From Hyphomicrobiaceae bacterium (lineage in GTDB: Bacteria > Pseudomonadota > Alphaproteobacteria > Rhizobiales > Hyphomicrobiaceae): 5,355 nt of DNA. Positions 1 through 5,355 of the stretch are shown piece after piece; positions within the stretch are counted from its first letter, which is position 1; the number at the start of each line of letters is the position of its first letter. The notes beneath the pieces were generated by a model that saw nothing but the letters and a program-made list of their open reading frames with translations, searched no databases and was not told the DNA's origin. Where the stretch lies: contig JANYHP010000534.1 in the NCBI GenBank assembly GCA_025359005.1, positions 1 through 5,355 of the forward strand. The letters are read 5' to 3'. A program made the translations under genes and the position numbers.

Positions 1-2305
1 CCGCGTCGTGCCACGCGGCCTCCAGCAGTATGTGCCCCGGCTCGTGCCGGCGCAGCACATCGTAGATGAGATCGGACGAGACAGTGACCTGACGGCCACT
101 CTTTTCCTTGCCCGGATGACGTCGCTCGATCAGCCCGGCGATCACGGCGCACATGCGGAAGGTGCGCTTCATCAGGCTGGTTTCGGCAAGCCAGGCTTCC
201 TGATCGTCGCCCAGCATGTCCTCGTCGAACAGGCAGGACAGATCGAGCCGACCGTCGCCGATCATGGCACCGAGATCGCCGAAGCCCCAGATGGCCAGCG
301 CATAATCGCTGGCGACGAAGCCCAGAGGCGCGGCGCCCGCCCGATCCAACCGTCGCGTCAGCAGCATTCCCAGGGTCTGATGGGCGAGGCGCCCTTCGAA
401 CGGATAGGCCACCAGGAAATGTCGGCCGGCGCGGGGAAACGTCTCCATCAGCACATCGCCCTCGCCGGGAATGATCGACCGCTCGTCCTGCAGGCGCAGC
501 CACTCGGCCACCGGCGCCGGCAAGCCACCCCACACGGAGCGGTCGGCAAGCATGCGCCGCACGCGGACGGCCAAGTGCGTCGACAGCGGAAAGCGTCCGC
601 CGCCGTAGGTGGGCACCTTGGGGTCGCGGCCAAGCGCGCGCGTCACGTGCGCCTCCATCTCGCGCAGACCTTCGAAGCGCAGCACTTCACCGGCGAAGAT
701 GAAGGTATCACCTGGCGACAGCTGCTCGAGAAACCATTCCTCCATTTCACCCAGCACACGGCCGCCGACGATCGGCGGCGCCCCGCCCGCCTTTGCTGCG
801 CGCGGCCGCCCACCGAGCCGCACCTTTATCATCGGCGCTTCCACAATGGTTCCCACGTTCAGCCGATACTGCTGGGCCAGGCGGGGATGCGACAGCCGCA
901 ACTTGCCGCCTTCGGCCGACCTTAACCGTGCAAAGCGCTCGTAGGATTTGAGCGCATAGCCGCCCGTCGCCACGAACGACACGACGCGATCGAAGGTTTC
1001 GCGCGTGAGGTCGGCATAGGGGGCCGCGCTGCACACCTCCGCATAAAGTACATCAGGGTCGAAGGGGGCGGCGCAGGCGGTCCCCCAAACATGCTGCGCC
1101 AGCACGTCGAGCGCGCCCGTGCGGATCATGCGGGCATCCTGAGCGCCTTCAGCAGCGGCCTGCTGCGCTGCCCGGCACTCCAGCACCTCGAAGCGATTGG
1201 CTGGCACCAGCAGCGCGCGGCTCGGCTCATCCAATCGGTGATTGGCCCGGCCGACACGTTGGATGAGGCGGCTGGCCCCTTTCGGCGCGCCGATATTGAT
1301 CACCAGGTCGACGTCGCCCCAATCGATGCCGAGGTCCAGCGTCGAAGTCGCGACGACGGCGCGCAGGCTGCCAGCCACCATGGCCGCCTCGACCTTGCGC
1401 CGCTGCCCCGCATCCAGCGAACCGTGATGCAGCGCGATCGGCAGCGTGTCCTCATTGATCATCCAGAGTGCGCGGAACACCGTTTCCGCCTGGCTGCGGG
1501 TATTGACGAACACCAGCGCCAGTTTCGCGCCCTTGATGGCTTCATAGACCTCACCCATGGCGTACTGCGCGCTGTGACCGGCCCACGGCAGCGGTGCCTC
1601 GGTCTCCAGAATCTGGATATCCGGTGGCGCACCGCCGCCGATTTCCACCAGATCGGCCAACTGCAGCGCGTCGCCTTCACCGGTTTGCGGTTTGAGATAG
1701 GCGCGCAAGTCAGCCGGTTCGGCGACCGTCGCCGACAAGCCGATGCGGATATGAGCGGGCGCGAGGGTCGCGAGCCGCGCGAGCCCCAGCGCCAGGAGAT
1801 CGCCGCGCTTCGATCCGGCGATCGCGTGCAATTCGTCGAGCACCACGGTCTTCAGCGCGCCAAACAGATGCGCTGCGTCAGCGTGGCTCAGCATCAGGGC
1901 GAGCTGCTCGGGCGTGGTGAGCAAGATGTCAGGCGGCTTGGCGCGCTGGCGCTGCCGCACCGCCACCGACGTGTCCCCCGTCCGCGTCTCGATGCGGATC
2001 TTGAGGCCCATTTCCGCGACCGGCGTTTCCAGATTGCGTGCAACGTCCGCGGCCAACGCCTTGAGCGGCGACAGATACAGCGTGTGCAGCAGCCGTCCGC
2101 GCGGCGGCCCAGCAGTCCGCAAACGCTGCAGGTCCACAAGCGACGGCAGAAATCCGGCCAGCGTCTTGCCCGCACCGGTGGGCGCAATCAGCAAGGTAGA
2201 GAGACGCTGTTCGGCCTTCTCCAGCAGGGCCGCCTGATGGGGCCGAAGCGCCCAGCCGCGGCGCACAAACCACTCAGTGAAGATGTCGGGCAGCACCGCC
2301 GGCAC
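1..2305 (-). CDS. Ligase-associated DEXH-box DNA repair helicase (Lhr-like), C-terminus beyond left edge
   Basis: This is an ATP-dependent superfamily 2 helicase of the bacterial Lhr-core type. The family is known from clusters with an ATP-dependent DNA ligase, an exonuclease and a metallophosphoesterase, and is inferred to act in DNA repair. The minus frame is open from the left edge to a stop at 2453-2455, giving at least 768 residues from the chosen start. Visible motifs in order are a Q-motif-like LRPHQ (20-24), Walker A APTGAGKT (41-48, Lys47), the DEXH box DELH (157-160), SAT (191-193), motif V TSTLDLGIDWG (320-330) and motif VI QRVGRANHR (349-357). The Lhr-type C-terminal region follows, including GTIVEAPM near residue 482. 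The frame contains no ATG near its 5' end. GTG at 2305 was chosen because GGAGGT lies just upstream and the family typically begins shortly before the WF..RGW..RPHQ segment. GTG at 2296 or 2329 is also possible. Perhaps 40-60 residues are missing at the C-terminus. The family assignment is firm; the exact start is not. Confidence 0.93.
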   Translation of the reverse strand, partial: MPAVLPDIFTEWFVRRGWALRPHQAALLEKAEQRLSTLLIAPTGAGKTLAGFLPSLVDLQRLRTAGPPRGRLLHTLYLSPLKALAADVARNLETPVAEMGLKIRIETRTGDTSVAVRQRQRAKPPDILLTTPEQLALMLSHADAAHLFGALKTVVLDELHAIAGSKRGDLLALGLARLATLAPAHIRIGLSATVAEPADLRAYLKPQTGEGDALQLADLVEIGGGAPPDIQILETEAPLPWAGHSAQYAMGEVYEAIKGAKLALVFVNTRSQAETVFRALWMINEDTLPIALHHGSLDAGQRRKVEAAMVAGSLRAVVATSTLDLGIDWGDVDLVINIGAPKGASRLIQRVGRANHRLDEPSRALLVPANRFEVLECRAAQQAAAEGAQDARMIRTGALDVLAQHVWGTACAAPFDPDVLYAEVCSAAPYADLTRETFDRVVSFVATGGYALKSYERFARLRSAEGGKLRLSHPRLAQQYRLNVGTIVEAPMIKVRLGGRPRAAKAGGAPPIVGGRVLGEMEEWFLEQLSPGDTFIFAGEVLRFEGLREMEAHVTRALGRDPKVPTYGGGRFPLSTHLAVRVRRMLADRSVWGGLPAPVAEWLRLQDERSIIPGEGDVLMETFPRAGRHFLVAYPFEGRLAHQTLGMLLTRRLDRAGAAPLGFVASDYALAIWGFGDLGAMIGDGRLDLSCLFDEDMLGDDQEAWLAETSLMKRTFRMCAVIAGLIERRHPGKEKSGRQVTVSSDLIYDVLRRHEPGHILLEAAWHDA

Positions 2306-2308
2306 GAC

Positions 2309-2314
2309 ACCTCC
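2309..2314 (-). promoter_or_regulatory. Candidate ribosome binding site of the helicase gene
   Basis: GGAGGT on the minus strand is the strongest Shine-Dalgarno match in the 5' region of the helicase frame. GGAGG lies four bases before the GTG at 2305 and 13 bases before the GTG at 2296. The first spacing is slightly short and the second is long, so it favours 2305 without proving it. It would be internal to the gene if translation began at the GTG codons at 2329 or 2413. Confidence 0.45.
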
Positions 2315-2426
2315 GGTCGGCAAGAGCACCGCCCCTGGTTTGTCGCCGTCTCTGCCGGCCCCTTTGGGCCTGCGGCTCGATCGTCCCGCTGGTCCGGCCA
2401 CGTGCCTATTCACCAAAAAACGTTGC

Positions 2427-2442
2427 GGCCGACCGGTTGGCC
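2427..2442. repeat. 16-bp imperfect palindrome in divergent intergenic region
   Basis: GGCCGACCGGTTGGCC matches its own reverse complement at 14 of 16 positions. It lies roughly midway between the two divergent start codons, where an operator for a dimeric regulator could sit. It could equally be a chance product of GC-rich sequence. Confidence 0.4.
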
Positions 2443-2470
2443 ATGTCCTGTGCTAACTGTGCGTCGGCCC

Positions 2471-2486
2471 GGGGCTTGCTTGCCCC
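2471..2486. repeat. Small GC-rich inverted repeat (5-bp stem, 6-nt loop)
   Basis: GGGGC and GCCCC flank the loop TTGCTT, 29 bp upstream of the DUF6460-like start. There is no T-run on either side, so a terminator is unlikely. A leader hairpin is possible but unsupported beyond the repeat itself. Confidence 0.35.
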
Positions 2487-2515
2487 TCCTGTACCACAGC
2501 AGCCGCGAGCAGAAC

Positions 2516-2890
2516 GTGTCGTTACCAAGCCCGGATCGTAGCCGCCGCCACATCCGACCTCAAACGGCCGCGCCGCTTTTGGCTGTTCCGCCGGCACCGG
2601 AGGTGGCGCCGACCCGTCGAACGGTCGCCAAGCTGGCCGCTATATCGTTCGTCGTCGGCTTGATGTTGATCTCGCTTGATATCACGCCTTCGAGCCTTGT
2701 GGCACTGTTCGACGACTTGGACGGTTGGATGTCGCAACTCGCTTCGGAAGCTGGGCGACTGATGCAAATAGTACTTGCCTGCCTATTAGCCGGTGGCGTG
2801 CTTGTGCTGCCCGCCTGGTACATCCAACGTCGGCGGCGTGTAGCCGCACTTTCTGACCCGACAAAGCGAGCCTCGTCACCCCAGCACTGA
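2516..2890 (+). CDS. Small two-helix membrane protein, DUF6460-like
   Basis: This is a predicted inner-membrane protein of unknown function, 124 residues from GTG at 2516. A Pro/Arg-rich polar N-terminus (1-35) is followed by a first hydrophobic segment (about 38-55, AAISFVVGLMLISLDITP), an acidic linker (FDDLDG, 65-70) and a second hydrophobic segment (about 83-103, ending LVLPAWYIQ). A basic RRRR patch follows at 105-108 and then a short polar tail. The pattern VVGLMLISLDITP...LAGGVLVLPAWYI resembles, from memory, DUF6460 proteins of Hyphomicrobiales, which carry a similar 'VVG..L..LGI.P' plus '.LLGA..V.P.W.I' arrangement. The frame stays open far upstream, but that part is antisense to the helicase and not credible. 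No strong ribosome binding site supports any start; TTG at 2579 is an alternative. It is convergent with pyrD, with 6 bp between the stops. Codon use is less GC-biased than in its neighbours. Confidence 0.65.
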   Translation: MSLPSPDRSRRHIRPQTAAPLLAVPPAPEVAPTRRTVAKLAAISFVVGLMLISLDITPSSLVALFDDLDGWMSQLASEAGRLMQIVLACLLAGGVLVLPAWYIQRRRRVAALSDPTKRASSPQH

Positions 2891-2896
2891 TCAGGC

Positions 2897-4009
2897 CTAT
2901 TCGTCCAGGGGCCGCGCGGCCCAAGCCTTGGCGTCGCGACCGACAAGTGCTGCCAGCGTCGCAGCCCCGCTCTCCCCGGCAACAGCCGCCGCCAGCGCCC
3001 GGCGCATCTCACCGATCAGCCCCGGTCCTTGGTAAATCAACCCCGTATAGAGTTGCAGCAGCGTCGCGCCGGCCCGCATCTTGGCGACCGCCGTCGCGCC
3101 CGAGTTGATGCCGCCGATGCCGATCAACGGCACGCTGCCACCTGTCAGTTCAAAAACACGCGCGAGCACGACCGTGGAGCGGTGGAACAGCGGGCGGCCC
3201 GACAATCCCCCCGCTTCGCCGCTACGGCCAGAACCGGTCGCACCTGGTCGGCTCAACGTCGTATTCGACACCGCAATTGCATCGACCTTGTGCGCCAACA
3301 TGCGTTCGACGATGGGAGCAAGATCGGCTTCGGCCAGGTCCGGGGCGATTTTGACGGCGATGGGCTTCTTCGGCGCTCCCGCCGCCATGCGCGCCGCGCG
3401 CGCCGCCATGACGCGGCCAAGCAGCGCGTCGAGTGCGGCAGGCGCCTGCAGATCGCGAAGACCGGGCGTGTTGGGCGAGGAGATGTTGACCATGATGTAG
3501 CTGGCCACGTCATAGAACGTGTCGACGCCACGGACGTAATCGGCGGCCTTATCCTCGGTATCCTTGTTGGCACCGACATTGACCCCAACGATCCTGCCGA
3601 CAGAGCCACTCCGCGCGGCGCGGGCTTTGAGCCGACGCAATGCCGCCGCGTGCCCACCGTTGTTGAAACCCAGTCGATTGATCAGCGCGCCTTGCTCCAC
3701 CAGCCGGAACACGCGCGGCTGCGGATTGCCGGCCTGCGGCACGGGCGTGATGGTGCCGACCTCAGCAAAGCCGCAGCCCATGCCGAGCACTGCGTCGGGC
3801 ACGCGCGCATCCTTGTCGTAACCAGCGGCGATCCCGATCGGGTTGGGAAACACCAGCCCCATGGCCGACACCGACAGCCGCACATCGCTCCCCGCGCCGC
3901 AGCGCGGGTAGACGCCAGACTCCAGCGCCCGCAGCGTCAACTCGTGGGCGCGCTCGGGCTCCAAGCCAAACAGCAGGGGACGGGCAAGCGAAAAACTTAG
4001 CGAGAGCAT
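2897..4009 (-). CDS. pyrD: Dihydroorotate dehydrogenase (quinone), class 2
   Basis: This FMN enzyme oxidises dihydroorotate to orotate, the fourth step of de novo UMP synthesis, passing electrons to membrane quinone. The 370-residue length is normal for class 2. The N-terminal amphipathic extension (about 1-40, with RPLLFGLEPERAHELTL) is the membrane- and quinone-associated part that class 1 enzymes lack. Visible family motifs are AAGYDKDA (61-68), EVGTITP (83-89), INRLGFNNGG (110-119), NVGANKD (144-150), NISSPNTPGLRDLQ (175-188), VKIAPDL (219-225), SNTT (248-251), GGLSGRPL (267-274), IGIGGI (296-301) and YTGLIYQGP (321-329). By alignment with E. coli PyrD, Ser178 is the catalytic base and Asn175, Asn180 and Lys220 are substrate or FMN contacts. 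All key residues are present. The ATG overlaps the stop of the upstream DUF952 gene by one base (TGATG), implying coupled translation. Confidence 0.97.
   Translation of the reverse strand: MLSLSFSLARPLLFGLEPERAHELTLRALESGVYPRCGAGSDVRLSVSAMGLVFPNPIGIAAGYDKDARVPDAVLGMGCGFAEVGTITPVPQAGNPQPRVFRLVEQGALINRLGFNNGGHAAALRRLKARAARSGSVGRIVGVNVGANKDTEDKAADYVRGVDTFYDVASYIMVNISSPNTPGLRDLQAPAALDALLGRVMAARAARMAAGAPKKPIAVKIAPDLAEADLAPIVERMLAHKVDAIAVSNTTLSRPGATGSGRSGEAGGLSGRPLFHRSTVVLARVFELTGGSVPLIGIGGINSGATAVAKMRAGATLLQLYTGLIYQGPGLIGEMRRALAAAVAGESGAATLAALVGRDAKAWAARPLDE
2909..2922. repeat. 14-bp perfect palindrome at the 3' end of pyrD
   Basis: GGGCCGCGCGGCCC lies inside the last codons of pyrD (residues Trp-Ala-Ala-Arg-Pro), close to where the two convergent genes meet. 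In RNA it could form a 5-bp GC stem with a GCGC loop. It lacks a T-run on either strand, so it is not a standard intrinsic terminator. It may simply reflect GC-rich Ala/Arg codons. Confidence 0.4.
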
Positions 4010-4350
4010 CAGAAAATCTCATCTGCAAATGCGTGCACGCCGTCACCGCCCAGCGGCAACGGTCGCCACCAGCATACCGCCGTCATCGGCAGCGGCCCAT
4101 AGCAGTGGGGAAACAGCGCGCCGCCGCGAGAGGGCTCCCACCTCAGCGCCGTGCCCAACGCATCGGCATCGATTGCGGCTAGCACCAGGTCAGCGCGGCC
4201 GGCAAAATGACGGGCCGCTGTTTCACGCGTCTGCGCGGCTGTGGATAAGTGCACGAAACCGTCGCGCCGGTCGTCGACCGAACCAACGAATGCACCGTCG
4301 ACGACGGCTGTGCGCCAACTCGTCTCATCGGCAATCTTGTAGATCAGCAT
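4009..4350 (-). CDS. DUF952 family protein, upstream partner of pyrD
   Basis: This is a 113-residue soluble protein of the DUF952 family, whose biochemical role is unknown to me. The family pattern is clear: MLIYKI at the N-terminus, DGFVHLSTAAQ (30-40), a central LVLAAID (55-61), LRWE (69-72) and FPHCYGPLP (80-88). The length matches the family. The frame is open to an upstream start at 4470 that would add 40 residues, but that extension shows no family resemblance. The ATG at 4350 puts MLIYKI at the very start, as expected. The ribosome binding site is weak, at best GGA within GTTGGACCAAC just before the start. The stop TGA shares its A with the pyrD ATG. This implies one mRNA and translational coupling, with expression tied to pyrimidine synthesis. 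From memory, a DUF952-pyrD order is common in alphaproteobacteria. A direct role in the pathway is not shown. Confidence 0.9.
   Translation of the reverse strand: MLIYKIADETSWRTAVVDGAFVGSVDDRRDGFVHLSTAAQTRETAARHFAGRADLVLAAIDADALGTALRWEPSRGGALFPHCYGPLPMTAVCWWRPLPLGGDGVHAFADEIF
4031..4040. repeat. GCGTGCACGC palindrome, copy 1 (inside DUF952 gene)
   Basis: A perfect 10-bp palindrome near the 3' end of the DUF952 gene, encoding the Gly-Val-His-Ala segment around residues 104-107. The identical decamer occurs upstream of the gene at 4421-4430, so the two copies flank most of DUF952. The function is unknown and coincidence is possible. Confidence 0.4.
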
Positions 4351-4420
4351 GTTGGTCCAACGTGAGGCCGGCGCCTGTAACGCCGCGCTGATGGCTCGCC
4401 ACGGGCGTACCAAACATATC

Positions 4421-4430
4421 GCGTGCACGC
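4421..4430. repeat. GCGTGCACGC palindrome, copy 2 (intergenic)
   Basis: A perfect 10-bp palindrome 71 bp upstream of the DUF952 start and identical to the decamer at 4031-4040. On the minus strand it directly follows TTGTCA, a loose -35-like hexamer, but no convincing -10 lies at the right spacing. A regulator site for the pyrD operon is a speculative reading. Confidence 0.35.
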
Positions 4431-4465
4431 TGACAATGGCGGCCGTCTGAGGGGACGCACGCCGA

Positions 4466-4488
4466 AGCAAACCACCTGCATGTTTGCT
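4466..4488. repeat. Inverted repeat, 7-bp stem with 9-nt loop, in divergent intergenic region
   Basis: AGCAAAC (4466-4472) and GTTTGCT (4482-4488) form a perfect 7-bp inverted repeat around the loop CACCTGCAT. It is more AT-rich than its surroundings, which makes it stand out from chance GC palindromes. It lies between the divergent DUF952 and DUF262 starts. There is no T-run on either side, so an operator or leader hairpin is more plausible than a terminator. Confidence 0.45.
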
Positions 4489-4604
4489 CGCGCGTGAGTA
4501 TCTCCCAAGTGCTCGAAACTGATTTCCGACGAAGAGTGGATTGCCTCGCGCGGCGGCCAGCGCCTATGAAGATGACAGTTCTGCGTCACCAAGTTCTGAT
4601 CCAC

Positions 4605-5355
4605 ATGAAACGGTCCATCAATCGTCAGTTCGAGTCGCGCGCGGTCGCGATCGACGAACTGTTCGCGCCGCCCTTCATCTTCCGCTCGCCTGCGTTCCAG
4701 CGGCCCTTCGCGTGGGACTTTACCGACGCCGAGCGGCTGTTTGCCGACCTGCAATCCGCCGGCACCGAACGACCCGACGACGTCTACTTCCTCGGCGCGA
4801 TCCTGTTGGTGCTCGCCCCCGGCACGATGGAAGCGCTGCCGACCAGCGCTGGTGCGTCCATCTGGGACGGCGAGGAGCACGTGTTCGAAATCATCGATGG
4901 TCTGCAGCGCATCGTGACGCTGTCGATCCTGTTGTCCGCATTTCGCGATCTGCTCGGCCGGGACGACCGTCCGCGGCCCGGCACACTGCTGCTCATCGAG
5001 GCGCTGCGCGGCGCCTTGACAACAGCGGCCACAAAGACGCCGCGCGTAGCGTTGCCGGGCGCCGACGGCGCCTATCTGAGCCATTGCCTCGGCGAGGCCG
5101 GCGCTTGCCTTGTGCCACCCCTGGCGACCGCGGTCTCCATGCCGCAGGAGCGCCTGCTCGGCATTCGTGATTTTTTCGTGCGCCAATTGCGCGGCATGGA
5201 GGCAGACGAACTGTCACGGTTCGTCGAATTCGTGCTGCGCAAGTGCGCGCTCGTCGCCATCAACACCACCACCATTGACCGCGCGTTTCACATGTTCTCG
5301 GTGCTGAACGACAAAGGCAAGCCGCTGACGCGCAATGACATCCTGAAGGCCGAAT
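4605..5355 (+). CDS. DUF262 (GmrSD N-terminal/ParB-like) protein, C-terminus beyond right edge
   Basis: These are the first 250 residues of a DUF262 protein. The family has a ParB/sulfiredoxin-like NTP-binding domain, found in the type IV restriction enzymes GmrSD and BrxU and in the phosphorothioate-linked effector SspE, often followed by an HNH (DUF1524) nuclease domain. Seen here are SRAVAIDELF (11-20), the first signature QRPFAW (32-37), YFLGAILL (61-68), the second signature DGLQRIVTL (98-106) and a downstream FSVLNDKGKPLTRNDILKAE block (231-250), which matches the family's F..LN..G..L...D..K pattern. The second signature is usually DGQQR; here the first Gln is Leu. ATG at 4605 was chosen because family members start a few residues before the S-R-x-x-x-I-x-x-L-F segment. 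ATG at 4566 or 4572 and GTG at 4494 are in frame, and none has a good ribosome binding site. The effector half is not in the window, so function (anti-phage restriction or otherwise) is inference. Confidence 0.87.
   Translation, partial: MKRSINRQFESRAVAIDELFAPPFIFRSPAFQRPFAWDFTDAERLFADLQSAGTERPDDVYFLGAILLVLAPGTMEALPTSAGASIWDGEEHVFEIIDGLQRIVTLSILLSAFRDLLGRDDRPRPGTLLLIEALRGALTTAATKTPRVALPGADGAYLSHCLGEAGACLVPPLATAVSMPQERLLGIRDFFVRQLRGMEADELSRFVEFVLRKCALVAINTTTIDRAFHMFSVLNDKGKPLTRNDILKAE

Larger units (their letters stand above)
2306..2515. other. Divergent intergenic region between helicase and DUF6460-like gene
   Basis: About 210 bp separate the divergently oriented starts, so promoters for both genes should lie here. 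I see no convincing -35/-10 pair on either strand. The region holds three short inverted repeats: GGCCC-CTTT-GGGCC at 2357-2370, the near-palindrome at 2427-2442, and GGGGC-TTGCTT-GCCCC at 2471-2486. None is followed by a T-run, so none looks like an intrinsic terminator. An A6 tract sits at 2415-2420. Open frames through the region on both strands have no recognisable protein. Confidence 0.55.
4351..4604. other. Divergent intergenic region between DUF952-pyrD operon and DUF262 gene
   Basis: About 254 bp should contain the promoters of the DUF952-pyrD operon (minus) and the DUF262 gene (plus). I found no clear -35/-10 pair. It contains an 11-bp palindrome touching the DUF952 start (GTTGG-T-CCAAC, 4351-4361), the decamer GCGTGCACGC at 4421-4430, and a 7-bp-stem hairpin at 4466-4488. 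I could fold no tRNA here. The plus frame of the DUF262 gene stays open back through this region (GTG at 4494, ATG at 4566 and 4572), so part of it could be coding if the DUF262 start is further upstream. Confidence 0.5.

Noticed and set aside
8..925. 305-residue plus-strand open frame
   Set aside because: It is exactly antisense and codon-aligned to the helicase gene, whose minus-strand translation has clear Lhr-type conservation. The plus product is rich in His, Arg, Gln and Ala with no recognisable domain, typical of a GC-rich shadow.
2357..2370. GGCCC-CTTT-GGGCC hairpin as a terminator
   Set aside because: The 5-bp stem has no following T-run on either strand and lies just upstream of the helicase start, where a terminator would make little sense.
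1091..2515. N-terminal three-quarters of a 599-residue plus-strand open frame
   Set aside because: This part lies opposite the helicase motifs and then the intergenic region, and has no protein-like features. Only the portion from about 2516 onward looks real.
2406..2597. 63-residue minus-strand open frame in the divergent intergenic region
   Set aside because: No recognisable domain, a GTG start without support, and overlap with the DUF6460-like gene on the other strand.
3029..4000. 323-residue plus-strand open frame
   Set aside because: It is antisense to pyrD, which has every family motif on the minus strand. The frame is a compositional shadow.
4351..4470. 40-residue N-terminal extension of DUF952 (start at 4470)
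   Set aside because: The extension does not resemble the family, while the ATG at 4350 gives the expected MLIYKI beginning and normal length.
4541..5170. 209-residue plus-strand open frame in a different register from DUF262
   Set aside because: It is very Arg-rich with no motifs and lies in an alternative frame of the well-supported DUF262 gene.
4344..5186. 280-residue minus-strand open frame opposite the DUF262 gene
   Set aside because: It overlaps both the DUF262 gene and the divergent intergenic region. Its product is low-complexity Arg/Gln/Gly/Ala sequence without a domain, while the plus strand shows both DUF262 signatures.

Overview
The window is GC-rich DNA that reads like an alphaproteobacterial chromosome, probably of the Hyphomicrobiales (Rhizobiales). 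The evidence is a class 2 (quinone-type) PyrD directly behind a DUF952 gene, a small two-helix membrane protein resembling DUF6460, and a stand-alone 'ligase-associated' Lhr-like helicase. The genus cannot be named from this sequence alone. No rRNA, tRNA, CRISPR array, insertion sequence or phage gene is visible.

Layout from left to right: (1) positions 1-2305, minus strand, most of a ligase-associated DEXH-box DNA repair helicase whose C-terminus lies beyond the left edge; (2) 2306-2515, a divergent intergenic region with several short inverted repeats; (3) 2516-2890, plus strand, a small DUF6460-like protein with two transmembrane segments; (4) 2897-4009, minus strand, pyrD, convergent with the previous gene and only 6 bp from its stop; (5) 4009-4350, minus strand, a DUF952 protein whose stop codon overlaps the pyrD start by one base (TGATG), so the two probably form a translationally coupled DUF952-pyrD operon; (6) 4351-4604, a second divergent intergenic region with a 7-bp-stem hairpin and a 10-bp palindrome; (7) 4605 to the right edge, plus strand, the N-terminal part of a DUF262 (GmrSD/ParB-like) protein.

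The two edge genes run out of the window, so they must be read as open frames without both ends. The long plus-strand frames opposite the helicase and pyrD are GC-driven antisense shadows. Functionally, the window combines DNA repair (helicase), de novo pyrimidine synthesis (pyrD) and a possible nucleic-acid defence protein (DUF262). The DUF262 protein is the most interesting item: it carries Leu in place of the first Gln of the usual DGQQR motif, and its effector half is not in view. Apart from that, the region looks like an ordinary core chromosome.
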